Shown here: one piece after another, positions 45,283 to 53,626 of the stretch
Numbering within the stretch: the stretch's first letter is position 1
Layout: each line of letters starts with the position of its first letter
DNA from: Pseudolactococcus sp041800635
Lineage (GTDB): Bacteria > Bacillota > Bacilli > Lactobacillales > Streptococcaceae
DNA: 64,000 nt
Direction of reading: 5' to 3'
Assembly: GCA_047833645.1 (NCBI GenBank)
Contig: CP181259.1
Span: forward strand, 1,178,001 to 1,242,000
Notes under the pieces: model-generated
Told to the model about the DNA's origin: nothing
Seen by the model: the letters and a program-made list of their open reading frames with translations, nothing else
The model's database searches: none
Made by a program: the position numbers and the translations under genes

Positions 45283-45791
45283 TCGGGTTCTCCATATTTT
45301 TCTATTAACTTGCGCCATACGCGGCGTTCACGCGCACGATTAAACTTCGTATTCCAGGCATCTGAGGTAACCAAGGGCTGCACCAGCACACTGCGAACAC
45401 CCGCCCGCTTAGCCGCCCGAATATCCGTCATCAGCTGATCGCCGACCATCACCGCAGCTTCAGGCTTTTCACCCAACATCATCAGGGCTTTTTTGATGCC
45501 CATGTCGAAAGGCTTCATAGCACGACTGACAAAAGGCACATCGAATCGCTCGACAGCTCTTTTAACCCGATCGTGCTTGTTATTTGACACCACGATGACT
45601 TTGATGTTTGTGGCTTTCATCTCTGCTAACCAAGCACGCATCTCAGGCGTCCCATCAGGGTTGTTCCAAGCCGTCAAGGTATTATCTAAATCGACCAACA
45701 CCGCACGAATGCCATGCCGTTTCAAACTGACTGCATCCAGCTGATAGGCAGCCGTCAACAGAAAATTCGGTTTATAATTTTCAATGCTCAT
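45264..45791 (-). CDS. yqeG: YqeG family HAD phosphatase
   Basis: 175 residues from the ATG at 45791 (MSIENYKPNFLL). Motif I VDLDNTLTAW, motif II VVSNNK and motif IV MVGDQLMTDI of the HAD fold, subfamily IIIA. The biochemical role is unsettled. It is followed by yqeH with overlapping ends. A TATAAT -10 box lies just before it (about 45797-45803, minus strand). Confidence 0.92.
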   Translation of the reverse strand: MSIENYKPNFLLTAAYQLDAVSLKRHGIRAVLVDLDNTLTAWNNPDGTPEMRAWLAEMKATNIKVIVVSNNKHDRVKRAVERFDVPFVSRAMKPFDMGIKKALMMLGEKPEAAVMVGDQLMTDIRAAKRAGVRSVLVQPLVTSDAWNTKFNRARERRVWRKLIEKYGEPEWQNAI

Positions 45792-45808
45792 ATTGCCATT
45801 ATAACACA

Positions 45809-45834
45809 AAAGCTCGCCAAGTTAGGCGAGCTTT
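45809..45834 (-). terminator. Terminator between dnaJ and yqeG
   Basis: A 10-bp stem AAAGCTCGCC/GGCGAGCTTT with a 6-nt loop and a short T-rich tail on the minus strand. Confidence 0.65.
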
Positions 45835-45952
45835 GAGAAAAGGGAAGGTTATGAAAAATATTTTAGGAATGACTTTATTATAAGCCGACTAGCTTAACTG
45901 AACCTTATCTCTTCCCTTAAAATTTGATCGCACCCTTTCGTATCGTATCATC

Positions 45953-47095
45953 TTACTTAAACTCTTTTTTCAACTTATCAAAGAAGCCTTCGGGTTTCTG
46001 TGCGTTGACGCTTTGGCCACTTGCTTTGGCAAAGGCTGTCAGGGCTTCTTTTTGCGCATCATTGAGTTTCTTAGGTGTGACGATGTTGACGATGACGTGT
46101 TGGTCACCGTTCACGCCTTTATTGTGCAGTTTAGGCACACCTTTGCCACGCAAACGGAAGTTTTGACCCGTCTGTGTGCCTGATGGGATTTTCATTTTGA
46201 CATTGCCATGAACCGTTGGAATCTCAACTTCGTCACCAAGGGCTGCTTGGACAAAGTTGATCGGCATCTCATAGAAAATCTCAGAGCCATCACGCTGGAA
46301 TTTGTCAGAAGGTGCCACATCGAAAACGACATAAAGATCGCCATAAGGGCCTTGGTTAACACCCGCTTCTCCGCCACCTGCCATACGCATTCTTTGGCCT
46401 GTTTCGACACCTGCTGGGACTGACACTTTGACTTTGTGGTCTTGTTTTTCATGACCTGAACCATGACAAGTTGGACATTTTTCTTTGATTTCTTTACCAG
46501 AACCATGACAAACATCACAGGTTGCTGTGGTCATCACACGACCAAGTGGGGTATCGCGCGCCACTTGGACTTGGCCTCGACCGCCACACTTGCTACAAGT
46601 TACAGGCTGCGTACCCGGTTTGGCACCATTGCCATGACAGGTATGACAAGCTTGCTCACGCGGATAGTTGATCTCTTTCTCAACGCCAAAAATCGCTTCC
46701 TCGAATTTCAGCTTCATGCGATATTGTAGATCTTGACCTTGGCGTGGGGCAGTCGGATTGCTTTGCGCACCGCCACCACCGAAAAATGATGAAAAGATGT
46801 CGTCAAAGCCGCCGAAGCCGTCACTTGAGAAACCGTCAAAGCCACCAAAGCCGCCGCCACCACCGAAGCCACCATTGGCCCCCGCAGCGCCATACTGGTC
46901 ATAGCCCGCGCGCTTCTGCTCATCGCCCAGTGTTTCGTAGGCTTCTTGAATTTCCTTATACTTGTCTTCCGCACCCGCCTCTTTATTGATATCTGGGTGG
47001 TACTGTTTAGACAATTTCCGGTAAGCTTTTTTAATCTCATCTTGGCTGGCAGACTTGCTGACGCCCAGACGGTCATAGTATTCTGTGTTATTCAT
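45953..47095 (-). CDS. dnaJ: Chaperone protein DnaJ (Hsp40)
   Basis: 380 residues, type I DnaJ. The J domain at 1-70 has HPD (YHPDINKEAG). The Gly/Phe-rich linker lies at about 72-115. Four CxxCxGxG repeats form the zinc domain (CHTCHGNG, CSKCGGRG, CDVCHGSG, CPTCHGSG). The C-terminal substrate-binding domain completes it. It stimulates DnaK ATPase. dnaK and grpE are not adjacent; the gene has its own promoter with a CIRCE-like element upstream, as in Lactococcus. Confidence 0.96.
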   Translation of the reverse strand: MNNTEYYDRLGVSKSASQDEIKKAYRKLSKQYHPDINKEAGAEDKYKEIQEAYETLGDEQKRAGYDQYGAAGANGGFGGGGGFGGFDGFSSDGFGGFDDIFSSFFGGGGAQSNPTAPRQGQDLQYRMKLKFEEAIFGVEKEINYPREQACHTCHGNGAKPGTQPVTCSKCGGRGQVQVARDTPLGRVMTTATCDVCHGSGKEIKEKCPTCHGSGHEKQDHKVKVSVPAGVETGQRMRMAGGGEAGVNQGPYGDLYVVFDVAPSDKFQRDGSEIFYEMPINFVQAALGDEVEIPTVHGNVKMKIPSGTQTGQNFRLRGKGVPKLHNKGVNGDQHVIVNIVTPKKLNDAQKEALTAFAKASGQSVNAQKPEGFFDKLKKEFK

Positions 47096-47177
47096 TTAGG
47101 CAAACCCTCTTTTATTTTAATTAGTATTTTTTCGTGTACATCCATTTTACCATGTTTGACCAATTTTGACAAAAAAA

Positions 47178-47203
47178 TTAGCACTCTTTTTTCAGAGTGC
47201 TAA
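47178..47203 (-). promoter_or_regulatory. CIRCE-like HrcA operator that also looks like a terminator
   Basis: TTAGCACTC (47178-47186) and GAGTGCTAA (47195-47203) are the exact CIRCE arms, but the spacer is 8 bp instead of 9. On the minus strand the hairpin is followed by seven T residues and could end the upstream ABC operon. The dnaJ promoter (TTGTCA-N17-TAAAAT) begins immediately after. Confidence 0.7.
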
Positions 47204-47213
47204 CATCCTGTTC

Positions 47214-48425
47214 TTATTTTAAAATATCGCGGACATCTTTATTCAGCACTAGTTTGGCAAATAAAACGATGATCACAAGCGGCACAAGCGTCTTAATCAC
47301 AGTATCCATCATGTTCCAGCTCTTCCCTCGCAAAGCGAGCAATGGCACCAGAAAATCAAGGATCGTAAAGCAAACAATCACCAGATAGAAGGCAAGCCTC
47401 AGCTTTGGCAGCCGGATATAAGCACGATCTTGCTCTAACGAATACTTAGCCTGCAGCCAAACCGTCGCAGGAATTAAGAGCGCCGCAAGCAACAAAGTAT
47501 CCCAGTGACCAAAACGATTCAAAATTCCAAGGCCCGTCAACCCATAAATGACATCAATCGCCAGTATGACCGCCCCCAGGGCGCAAATAAAGGTGATGAC
47601 TTTATAAATCGGATGCCCCACCAAGGCATGGACAAAGCTAATCAAAATCGCCAGTATGAGCACCTGAGATAGCAAACCAGCTGAATAAGTCAGCAGCATA
47701 GACCAAGGCACTGTGACATATTTGGCCGGAATAAAGAGCGTGCGTGTCAGTTGCGTCAAAATAGACAGCACACTGGCTAAAGCAACTGGAATCAGCGCCC
47801 AGTAAACAGCTTGAGTCCCCAGTAACAACCCCGCATGGCCCGTCCGAGAGCGCATCAAAGCCGGCAGCTGCTTCCATTGATCCAAGATCAGCATCAAGCC
47901 GTAAACCGCAAGAATCACTAAAAGTGGCGTCCCCATTAAGGCAACCGCATTTAATGAGAGATCAATCGAGTCATCAGGATAATTGCCGACCCAGATATAA
48001 TTGCTGGTAGCGAACCCATCATGATGGCGCCTACTATCCCGCTGGACGTAGTAGGACAACTGACGTTCCCTAAAGGCTTCAAACTTAGCTGGCATCTTGT
48101 GGTAGAAGGCACTGGGTGCAGCGCCAGCCTGTTTGACCAACCCGTTACCGTCAGAATCCCCATCAAAGCCAATCATATTCAAATAAACATTGGCTCTTTC
48201 AAATTTGTCATAAATATCCGCATGACTGTCCAGTTCAGTCCCTAAGTAATCGCGGATCTCACCATATTCTGTCGCAGAGAAATGCTGATCAAACTGCTTC
48301 TCCCAATGATGCCAGTTGCCACTATCCACCACCATCCCGACCATGCCGGCTAGGATAATTAAGGCGTAAAAAGCAAGTAACCAACCCTTGCGTAATTTAA
48401 AATACGCTGTCATGACCTTTTTCAT
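47214..48425 (-). CDS. ABC transporter permease (YtrC/GntR-linked type)
   Basis: 403 residues. One TM helix lies at about 15-33, then an extracytoplasmic domain of about 130 residues (HADIYDKFERANVYLNMIGFDG...), then about seven TM helices from 165 onward. It is the third gene of a GntR-ATPase-permease operon. The layout is like Ytr/bacitracin-type stress exporters regulated by GntR. No specificity can be read. Confidence 0.75.
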   Translation of the reverse strand: MKKVMTAYFKLRKGWLLAFYALIILAGMVGMVVDSGNWHHWEKQFDQHFSATEYGEIRDYLGTELDSHADIYDKFERANVYLNMIGFDGDSDGNGLVKQAGAAPSAFYHKMPAKFEAFRERQLSYYVQRDSRRHHDGFATSNYIWVGNYPDDSIDLSLNAVALMGTPLLVILAVYGLMLILDQWKQLPALMRSRTGHAGLLLGTQAVYWALIPVALASVLSILTQLTRTLFIPAKYVTVPWSMLLTYSAGLLSQVLILAILISFVHALVGHPIYKVITFICALGAVILAIDVIYGLTGLGILNRFGHWDTLLLAALLIPATVWLQAKYSLEQDRAYIRLPKLRLAFYLVIVCFTILDFLVPLLALRGKSWNMMDTVIKTLVPLVIIVLFAKLVLNKDVRDILK

Positions 48426-48428
48426 TCC

Positions 48429-49256
48429 TTACCCCAGTTCCTTTCTGAAAATATCCTCAGTCGTCACAGACAAAATCTCGACAAACTTGTAAGTCGTTGT
48501 ATCCGTAAAAATCGCCGGAATCAAATCCTCTGAAATCAAAGCCACATAGACACGCCCACGTTTTTCAAGAATCGTCGCCACATCCGTCAAGTTAGACGCT
48601 AGCGCATCCCCCTCATAAACAAACTGAATCTTAACAAGATCCGTCTCATTGTCTTGCTCCCTGACATATCGATCATGAATCAGTAAAGTTCTGTCCGCCA
48701 AACTATCTAGCTCCGCCAGATTATGCGTGGCAATGATCACGCCACGTCCCGCATCCACCGCCTCAAGAATCAAAGCCTTAAAATAATCTTTGACAAAAAC
48801 ATCCAAACCATCCAAAGGCTCATCAAACAACAAAAAGTTGGCCTGACTGGCAATCCCCGCCGCGATAGCAACCAAGGCCTTTTGCCCCTTTGAAAAACTC
48901 GCGATGGCTTTCGTCACCGGTAATTTTTGCGAGCAAAGAATGGCTTCAAAACGCTCACGATCAAATTTCGGATAAAAAACAGCCAAAACATCTGCTGCCA
49001 CAAGCGGCGTGTAACCCGTCAGCCAATTCGACAAAGGATCCAGATAAAAAACAGAAGCGCGACCCGTCGCATCAAAGGTAATCTGACCACTATCCGCCTG
49101 CATGTCACCCGCGATCAGTCGCATAAGTGTCGTCTTCCCAACACCATTACGCCCAACCAGCCCAATAATGCTACCACCAGACAAGTCAAAAGTCACCCCC
49201 TCTAATATCAGCTGACCCTCAATCGATTTGCTCACATCCTTAACGCACAAAGTCAT
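48429..49256 (-). CDS. ABC transporter ATP-binding protein
   Basis: 275 residues. Walker A GRNGVGKTT (about 35-43), a weak signature FSKGQKALVAI, Walker B FLLFDEPLDGLD and H-loop IATHNLAE. A C-terminal extension of about 70 residues follows. It overlaps the GntR gene by 17 nt and lies 3 nt before the permease gene, so all three are coupled. Confidence 0.87.
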   Translation of the reverse strand: MTLCVKDVSKSIEGQLILEGVTFDLSGGSIIGLVGRNGVGKTTLMRLIAGDMQADSGQITFDATGRASVFYLDPLSNWLTGYTPLVAADVLAVFYPKFDRERFEAILCSQKLPVTKAIASFSKGQKALVAIAAGIASQANFLLFDEPLDGLDVFVKDYFKALILEAVDAGRGVIIATHNLAELDSLADRTLLIHDRYVREQDNETDLVKIQFVYEGDALASNLTDVATILEKRGRVYVALISEDLIPAIFTDTTTYKFVEILSVTTEDIFRKELG

Positions 49257-49596
49257 GGTAAACTCCTTCTACTAAAGTCAAAACTTCTGCTGCAGAGATT
49301 TGATTATCTCGCATCTCTGCCAGCAAGTCCCGACACTTCTCTTTTAGTTCTGCCACACGCAAGGACTGTAACTGCTCCGCATCATCGCGCACAAAGTTAC
49401 CCTTACTAGGAACCGAGACAAGCACACCCTCAGCTTCTAAGGTCTTATAAACCTTAACCGCCGTATTCGGATTAATTTGTTTTTCCAAAGCGAATTTTCG
49501 CACACTCGGTAATTTATCCCCAGGACGAATAATGCCAGCCGCAATCTCATGCTTAATCTGGTAGGCCAGTTGTTCATATATCGCTAATTTATTCAT
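49240..49596 (-). CDS. GntR family regulator (YtrA subfamily)
   Basis: 118 residues from the ATG at 49596, supported by AAAGGA upstream; the open frame extends 30 codons further without a ribosome site. The winged helix reads YEQLAYQIKHEIAAGIIRPGDKLPSVRKFALEKQINPNTAVKVYKTLEAEGVL. A short C-terminal helix follows, the hallmark of YtrA-type GntR repressors that control adjacent ABC transporters. Confidence 0.88.
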   Translation of the reverse strand: MNKLAIYEQLAYQIKHEIAAGIIRPGDKLPSVRKFALEKQINPNTAVKVYKTLEAEGVLVSVPSKGNFVRDDAEQLQSLRVAELKEKCRDLLAEMRDNQISAAEVLTLVEGVYHDFVR

Positions 49597-49621
49597 GCTC
49601 ATCCTTTCTTTTTGTATTATA

Positions 49622-49656
49622 CGTACTATTATAGATAGTACGGTTTGATTTGTCAA
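49622..49656 (-). promoter_or_regulatory. GntR operon promoter with operator dyad over the -10 box
   Basis: TTGACA (49651-49656), a 17-bp spacer and TATAAT (49628-49633) on the minus strand. The dyad CGTACTAT-N5-ATAGTACG (49622-49642) covers the -10 box, a natural binding site for the GntR product. Confidence 0.8.
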
Positions 49657-49740
49657 GTTTTTGAGAAAATAAAATATAAAATTCATCTGACATCACACCT
49701 CAAACACCTCACCTCACTGAAAGGCACTTTAAGCCATAAA

Positions 49741-49790
49741 AATAAGTTATGCCCCTTTCCGATAAACACCGGAAAGGGGCATAACTTATT
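49741..49790. terminator. Very long perfect terminator hairpin
   Basis: A perfect 21-bp stem (arms 49741-49761 and 49770-49790, GC-rich core GCCCCTTTCCG) with an 8-nt loop and T run on the plus strand. It separates the DGR region from the GntR operon. On the minus strand the tail is A/T mixed. Confidence 0.75.
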
Positions 49791-49895
49791 TTTTCTATCT
49801 CTGTCTGTCGGCATCACCTGACGGCGCAAACCGTAACTGAATCTGATGATACTATCATCAAGCCTCGCCTTGTGTTAACCCTTTAATAGCCCCCT

Positions 49896-49910
49896 CTGCC
49901 TTCTCGGCAG
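49896..49910 (-). other. DGR target hairpin beyond VR1
   Basis: On the coding (minus) strand CTGCC-GAGAA-GGCAG, 50 bp after the end of VR1. It mirrors the hairpin beyond VR2 in stem, loop and distance. Confidence 0.65.
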
Positions 49911-49936
49911 CCGGATGTGAGAGACCAGATGTCAGA

Positions 49937-50436
49937 TTATTGAATTAAGAGAGACAAAGCGGGACGGACAGGGAGGGTGTAATCCACATGAAGGCTGTAG
50001 TTGAAATAGCCCGCGTCGACATAGCCCGCATCTTGACAGAGGCCGCCGGCCGAGCGGAGCCAAAGGTAATTGGGCGCACTGCTAGAAAAATATAATAAGG
50101 GTACTTTGTAGTCTGCTTCTGGGACGCCCATATGACCATGGATATCCCCATAACTCAAGGCAAAGGCTTGTTGACTTCCTGACGCAGTTAGCGTCGTCGC
50201 AAAACGGGTATCTTGATACCAATTATTCCAATTCCAATTTTCTGGACCACTGTTTGAAGTGAGCCCAACAGCAGAAAATGCCGTAAAGTCAGGATCATTC
50301 AAGGCTACTTTTTGAACCCTAGCAGCTAAAGTCGGGGTATTGATGGTTGCAGCGTACCAGGTATCAATCATTTCTTTAAGGCCACCAGCAGCGCTATCGT
50401 CATAACTGTTAGTGCCAGTTGAACTAAAGTAATTAG
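49937..50436 (-). pseudogene. Second DGR variable protein gene, 5'-truncated by IS1182 relic
   Basis: The open frame covers the C-terminal C-type-lectin/DUF6273-like domain. NYFSSTGTNSYDD...LKEMIDTWY aligns with YFHDDTTSTG...LKEVIDSYY of the main target, and SGSQQAFALSYGDI and the LWLRSAG variable tail follow. The first in-frame ATG is at 50371, but homology runs upstream to about 50436, where the sequence switches to a transposase fragment on the other strand. No signal peptide or start remains, so it is not expected to be made. Confidence 0.75.
49961..50065 (-). repeat. DGR variable repeat VR1 (diverged)
   Basis: 105 bp aligned with the TR without gaps. Most differences fall at TR adenines (Asn codons became Gly, Leu, Asp, Tyr, Ser, His), but several lie at non-adenine bases (for example Ala to Tyr, Tyr to Gln). 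It was therefore shaped by a different template or has drifted since. Confidence 0.7.
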
Positions 50437-51050
50437 CACATTATCAAAATAAATACCAACAACTTCCTGACTATATCATAGCGGATGCGGGTTATGGTGG
50501 GGAAGAGAATTATCAAACCGTCTTAGAGACTTATCAACGCACACCTCTGATTACCTACAATGCTTATGAAAAAGAACAAAAACGAAAATTCAAAAAAGAC
50601 CTCTTTAAAACAGCGAATTGGCCCTATGACCCTGAACAAGATTACTTCATCTGCCCGAATCATCAAAAAGTGACTTATCGATATGAGAGCCACCGAACGG
50701 ATAAATATGGTTTGACACGAGATTTGAAAATCTATGAATGCGAAGATTGTCAAGGTTGTCCGGTTCGCAAATCATGTACTCGAGCTAAAAGTGACAATAA
50801 TTGACAGCTTCAAATTAATCCTAAGTGGGAGTCGTTTAAATTAACGATCAAAGAATTGCTTTCAGAAAAAGAGACAGGAAAACTCTACGGCAAACGTAAG
50901 ATTGATGTAGAGCCTGCCTTTGCACGTCTGAAGGCTAATTTGGGCTTCAGTCGATTTTCGGTCAGAGGGAAAGACAAAGTTAGGCAGGAGATTGGTTTAG
51001 CTTTGATGGCGATTAATCTCAGAAAACTGATGGTAACCTGTCGAACATAG
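50437..51050 (+). pseudogene. IS1182-family transposase fragment
   Basis: One frame reads YIIADAGYGGEENY...ITYNAYEKEQKRKFKKD...CPNHQKVTYRYES...ECEDCQGCPVRKSC, then a TGA at about 50801-50803, then FARLKANLGFSRFSVRGKDKVRQEIGLALMAINLRKL. That is the C-terminal half of an IS1182-type DDE transposase with a premature stop and no N-terminal half. A terminator-like repeat (AAAAAGCAA / TTGCTTTTTT, about 51058-51108) and an end-like GGGACAAAAGTG motif follow up to about 51140. Confidence 0.8.
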
Positions 51051-51148
51051 AATAGAGAAAAAGCAAACTAGCACAATCAAAATGGATTGGATTAGCTTGC
51101 TTTTTTCTTTCTGTGACTGTTCACTTTTGTCCCAGCCTCGTACATCTA

Positions 51149-52201
51149 TTACCTATCCATACTTTTATTTTTCCCTAAACGCCAACAAAGTCGCCTATTT
51201 TTCCGTCGTAAACGATAGGTCGTCCCGTACTTGAGATGCCCCTGATAACTCATCAAAGTACTTTGAAGCTGCTCAAATTTGATAGTGCCACTTTCATAGT
51301 CTCTTATAACCTGTTTAACTCGTTTATTCATTCGGATTTTTGACTGTCCTCTTAATCGACGAATGACTTTTCCTGTCTCACTCAGGGAAAAACGAAATCC
51401 TAAATATGTCACACCATTTGAAAGTTTGGTGAGTTGTGTTTTGGGATTTAAGGTTAATTTTTCTTTTTCTAGTTCCTGCTTGATTTCTGACCAAACCTGT
51501 CTTAAAACTTGTTTGCTCTGATGTATCATGACAAAGTCATCCATATAGCGACTATAATGAAGTAGGCGTTTCTCTTCTTTTAAGAAGCGATCTAGCCGAT
51601 CAAGATAAAAAATAGCAAACCATTGACTGGTCTGATTGCCCAAAGGAAGACCCACTCCTTCCTTTCCTACCGTATGATAACTGTCAATAATCATATCTAA
51701 AAGCGCTAGAATACGTCTATCTTTAATAACACGTGCTAGTTTTTTCTTGAGCACCGCATAATTGATAGAGTCAAAGTATTTATGAATGTCACATTTTAGG
51801 ATATACCCTGATTGACCATGTCTTTTATAATGCTGAACCATAAAATGTGTGAAACGTTTGAGGGCAAAATGTGTCCCTTTGCCTTTTTGACAGGCAGCAT
51901 TATCATAAATCAGACGCTTGCTGACGAGAGGCTCTAAAATTTCATCACAGATACCATGTAATAAAACACGCGTTTCATAGTTCGTCGCATAGATGTCTCT
52001 CACTTTTGGGTCATAAACCTTAAAATGATAGTACTTTATCCGCTTTAGTCTACCTGTTTCAAGTTTCTTTTGAAGTTTGATCAAATTTTCCATGGCGTGC
52101 AAGTCATAACGAATGACTTCACCTTTATGACGTTGTCCTTTACGTGCCCTTAAATGTGCTTGATATAGAGCAGATAAAGAGGTAAGTTGTTCAAAATTCA
52201 T
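51149..52201 (-). CDS. DGR reverse transcriptase
   Basis: 350 residues, the size of DGR reverse transcriptases. Catalytic Asp138 lies in KCDIHKYFDSI (motif A) and YMDD at 219-222 is motif C. The segment GVGLPLGNQTSQWFAIFYLDRLD (183-204) has the DGR-type motif with Ser-Gln (192-193), where retroviral enzymes have Gln-Gly; this is tied to error-prone copying of template adenines. LGFRFS is the thumb-side motif. GGAG lies 4 nt before the ATG. It is 618 bp downstream of the TR on the same strand. It should copy TR RNA into mutagenised cDNA together with Avd. Confidence 0.92.
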   Translation of the reverse strand: MNFEQLTSLSALYQAHLRARKGQRHKGEVIRYDLHAMENLIKLQKKLETGRLKRIKYYHFKVYDPKVRDIYATNYETRVLLHGICDEILEPLVSKRLIYDNAACQKGKGTHFALKRFTHFMVQHYKRHGQSGYILKCDIHKYFDSINYAVLKKKLARVIKDRRILALLDMIIDSYHTVGKEGVGLPLGNQTSQWFAIFYLDRLDRFLKEEKRLLHYSRYMDDFVMIHQSKQVLRQVWSEIKQELEKEKLTLNPKTQLTKLSNGVTYLGFRFSLSETGKVIRRLRGQSKIRMNKRVKQVIRDYESGTIKFEQLQSTLMSYQGHLKYGTTYRLRRKNRRLCWRLGKNKSMDR

Positions 52202-52819
52202 TTTTCTCCATTGCTAAGCCATTTTAGCATGATTATACTAAGGTATCTAAAAAAGGAACACGATTTTTGAGATGATTTTTACCAGTTATTCAACGGATAA
52301 GCGGTAATCCAGCGACTAAGATTTTTTTCAAAAATCAAGTCTACTGTATATCGCATGGCACGTAATGCGCTAAAGCGCTAAGTGCCAATGATAAAGCGCA
52401 AAGATAATTGAAAGCATCGCTTCCAAGCGACGGATAAAGGTAACAAAGGTGCCATCAGTTAATCGACAAAATGGCGAAAATCAGCCCAAAATGTTTTCTT
52501 TTTTAGGTATTTGAGTATCACTATATCAGTATGAAACAAGTGCTTTCGACGGCACTTGTTCCCAGGGAATTCGATAGCATTTTGTAGACTGGGTATAGAT
52601 TTCACACCGAATGCCTTTAAACACATTCACATGTGCGTAAAGATATCAGCCCACTATTTTTTACAGATTTTGCAATCTGTCGGACGAAGTCTGTCTTGCC
52701 CTATTGTCTCCCTAAACGTAGGAAAAGACAGACTTCACACACATTCCTTTACCTTGACTCTGACAAAACGATTTGAATACACCATGCGCCTCGTTTTGTT
52801 CCACATTATAAGGTCAATC
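52202..52819 (-). ncRNA. TR-RT spacer with long hairpin, probable functional part of the TR RNA
   Basis: No gene. On the minus strand, about 75 nt after the TR, a perfect 12-bp stem GAAGTCTGTCTT/AAGACAGACTTC (52686-52697, 52735-52746) closes a 37-nt loop. A second hairpin CAAGTGC/GCACTTG lies at about 52539-52560. In studied DGRs RNA downstream of TR is needed for cDNA priming, so this spacer is a good candidate for that role. Confidence 0.5.
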
Positions 52820-52924
52820 GGGACGAACCGGCAGGCTGTTGTTCACATTATTGTTGTTGTTGAAGTTGCCATTGTTGACCGCGCCCGCATTATAATAGTT
52901 GTTGCCGGCCGACCGAAGCCAAAA
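52820..52924 (-). repeat. DGR template repeat (TR)
   Basis: 105 bp, identical to VR2 at all non-adenine positions and different at 16 adenines (coding strand). Read in the target frame it gives FWLRSAG, then a run dominated by Asn (AAC/AAT) codons, then SLPVRP. AAY codons let adenine mutagenesis reach many amino acids but no stop codon. It ends in the GC-rich CTGCCGGTTCGTCCC, a likely initiation-of-mutagenic-homing segment. It lies 49 bp after avd. Confidence 0.95.
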
Positions 52925-52973
52925 ACTCGCGACGATGTCCGCCTAGTGTCAATGTGTGACCGTTTCAAAAGAA

Positions 52974-53399
52974 TCATGATAGAGAGGCATAAATTTTTTG
53001 ATAGCGACTTCGATCACTTTTAATCCAAGCTTGTAAATACTGAATACAGATGATTCCTTGCTTATTAATTTGTGTAGCGTGTTTAAAGGTTATCGCCTGA
53101 TATTTTTGTGCCTCCATACTAAAGTAGTTGAGTGCCTGGAGTTTACTTAACGCCTGGTGCTGATAGCTCAGCCGTTTTTCAGCGGTGGTTGTGATATTCG
53201 CCTTAGTGACATAGATATTGTTGGCTAAGAGCATCAGCTCAACAACATCCATGGTCAAATTTTGTAACCGAGTAATAAAGGTGAAGCGATATTGTTTGGG
53301 TGAATTTTGTGTAACGCGTAAGACATAGCTCATCAGATCATTGCCATACGTCAGTACCTTAAGTGGGCTATCACCCGGATGGTGTGTTTTTAACCCCAA
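52974..53399 (-). CDS. avd: DGR accessory variability determinant (Avd-like four-helix protein)
   Basis: 141 residues, basic and helical. KQYRFTFITRLQNLTMDVVELMLLANNIYV, the RLSYQHQALSKLQALNYF stretch and the C-terminal LQAWIKSDRSRYQ match the four-helix-bundle Avd/S23-like family that binds the reverse transcriptase and TR RNA. The start is TTG at 53399, chosen because AGGAG lies 6 nt upstream and no better start exists. Between the variable protein gene and the TR, the classical DGR position. Confidence 0.85.
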   Translation of the reverse strand: MGLKTHHPGDSPLKVLTYGNDLMSYVLRVTQNSPKQYRFTFITRLQNLTMDVVELMLLANNIYVTKANITTTAEKRLSYQHQALSKLQALNYFSMEAQKYQAITFKHATQINKQGIICIQYLQAWIKSDRSRYQKIYASLS

Positions 53400-53580
53400 C
53401 TTTCTCTCCTCTTCAAGATATTAATACGACTGCTTAATTGTCTTTTTTTGATTTCGCTTCTCCAAATTCCTCTCACTTTTACGCCCTAGTCCGATTGATT
53501 CCAGACTTTAAACTTTCTTGCTCAAACGAATAAGAGAGTTACTTTATTTTGGCAAAACATCTGATTCAAATGCTTGCCCC

Positions 53581-53599
53581 CACTGCCTTTTCGGCAGTG
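53581..53599 (-). other. DGR target hairpin beyond VR2
   Basis: On the coding strand CACTGCC-GAAAA-GGCAGTG, 7-bp stem, 51 bp after the end of VR2 and about 28 bp after the stop codon. Hairpins or cruciforms at this place guide target recognition in the Bordetella phage DGR. No such hairpin follows the TR. Confidence 0.75.
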
Positions 53600-53626
53600 A
53601 GATATGAGATGATAGATGCTAGATTG

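Noticed and set aside
49741..49790. Part of the DGR target hairpin system
   Set aside because: The 21-bp perfect stem with T run is a normal if long terminator. It lacks the CTGCC/GGCAG core and lies at a different distance from VR1.
51149..52201. Group II intron or retron reverse transcriptase
   Set aside because: No maturase/HNH region, no intron domain V-like RNA and no msr/msd next to it. The Ser-Gln motif, the 350-residue size and the neighbouring avd and TR fit a DGR.
52556..53023. Open frame of 155 codons on the plus strand covering the TR
   Set aside because: It is antisense to the TR and the end of avd. Its Val/Ile-rich middle is only the complement of the AAY codons, and it has no ribosome site or recognisable domain.
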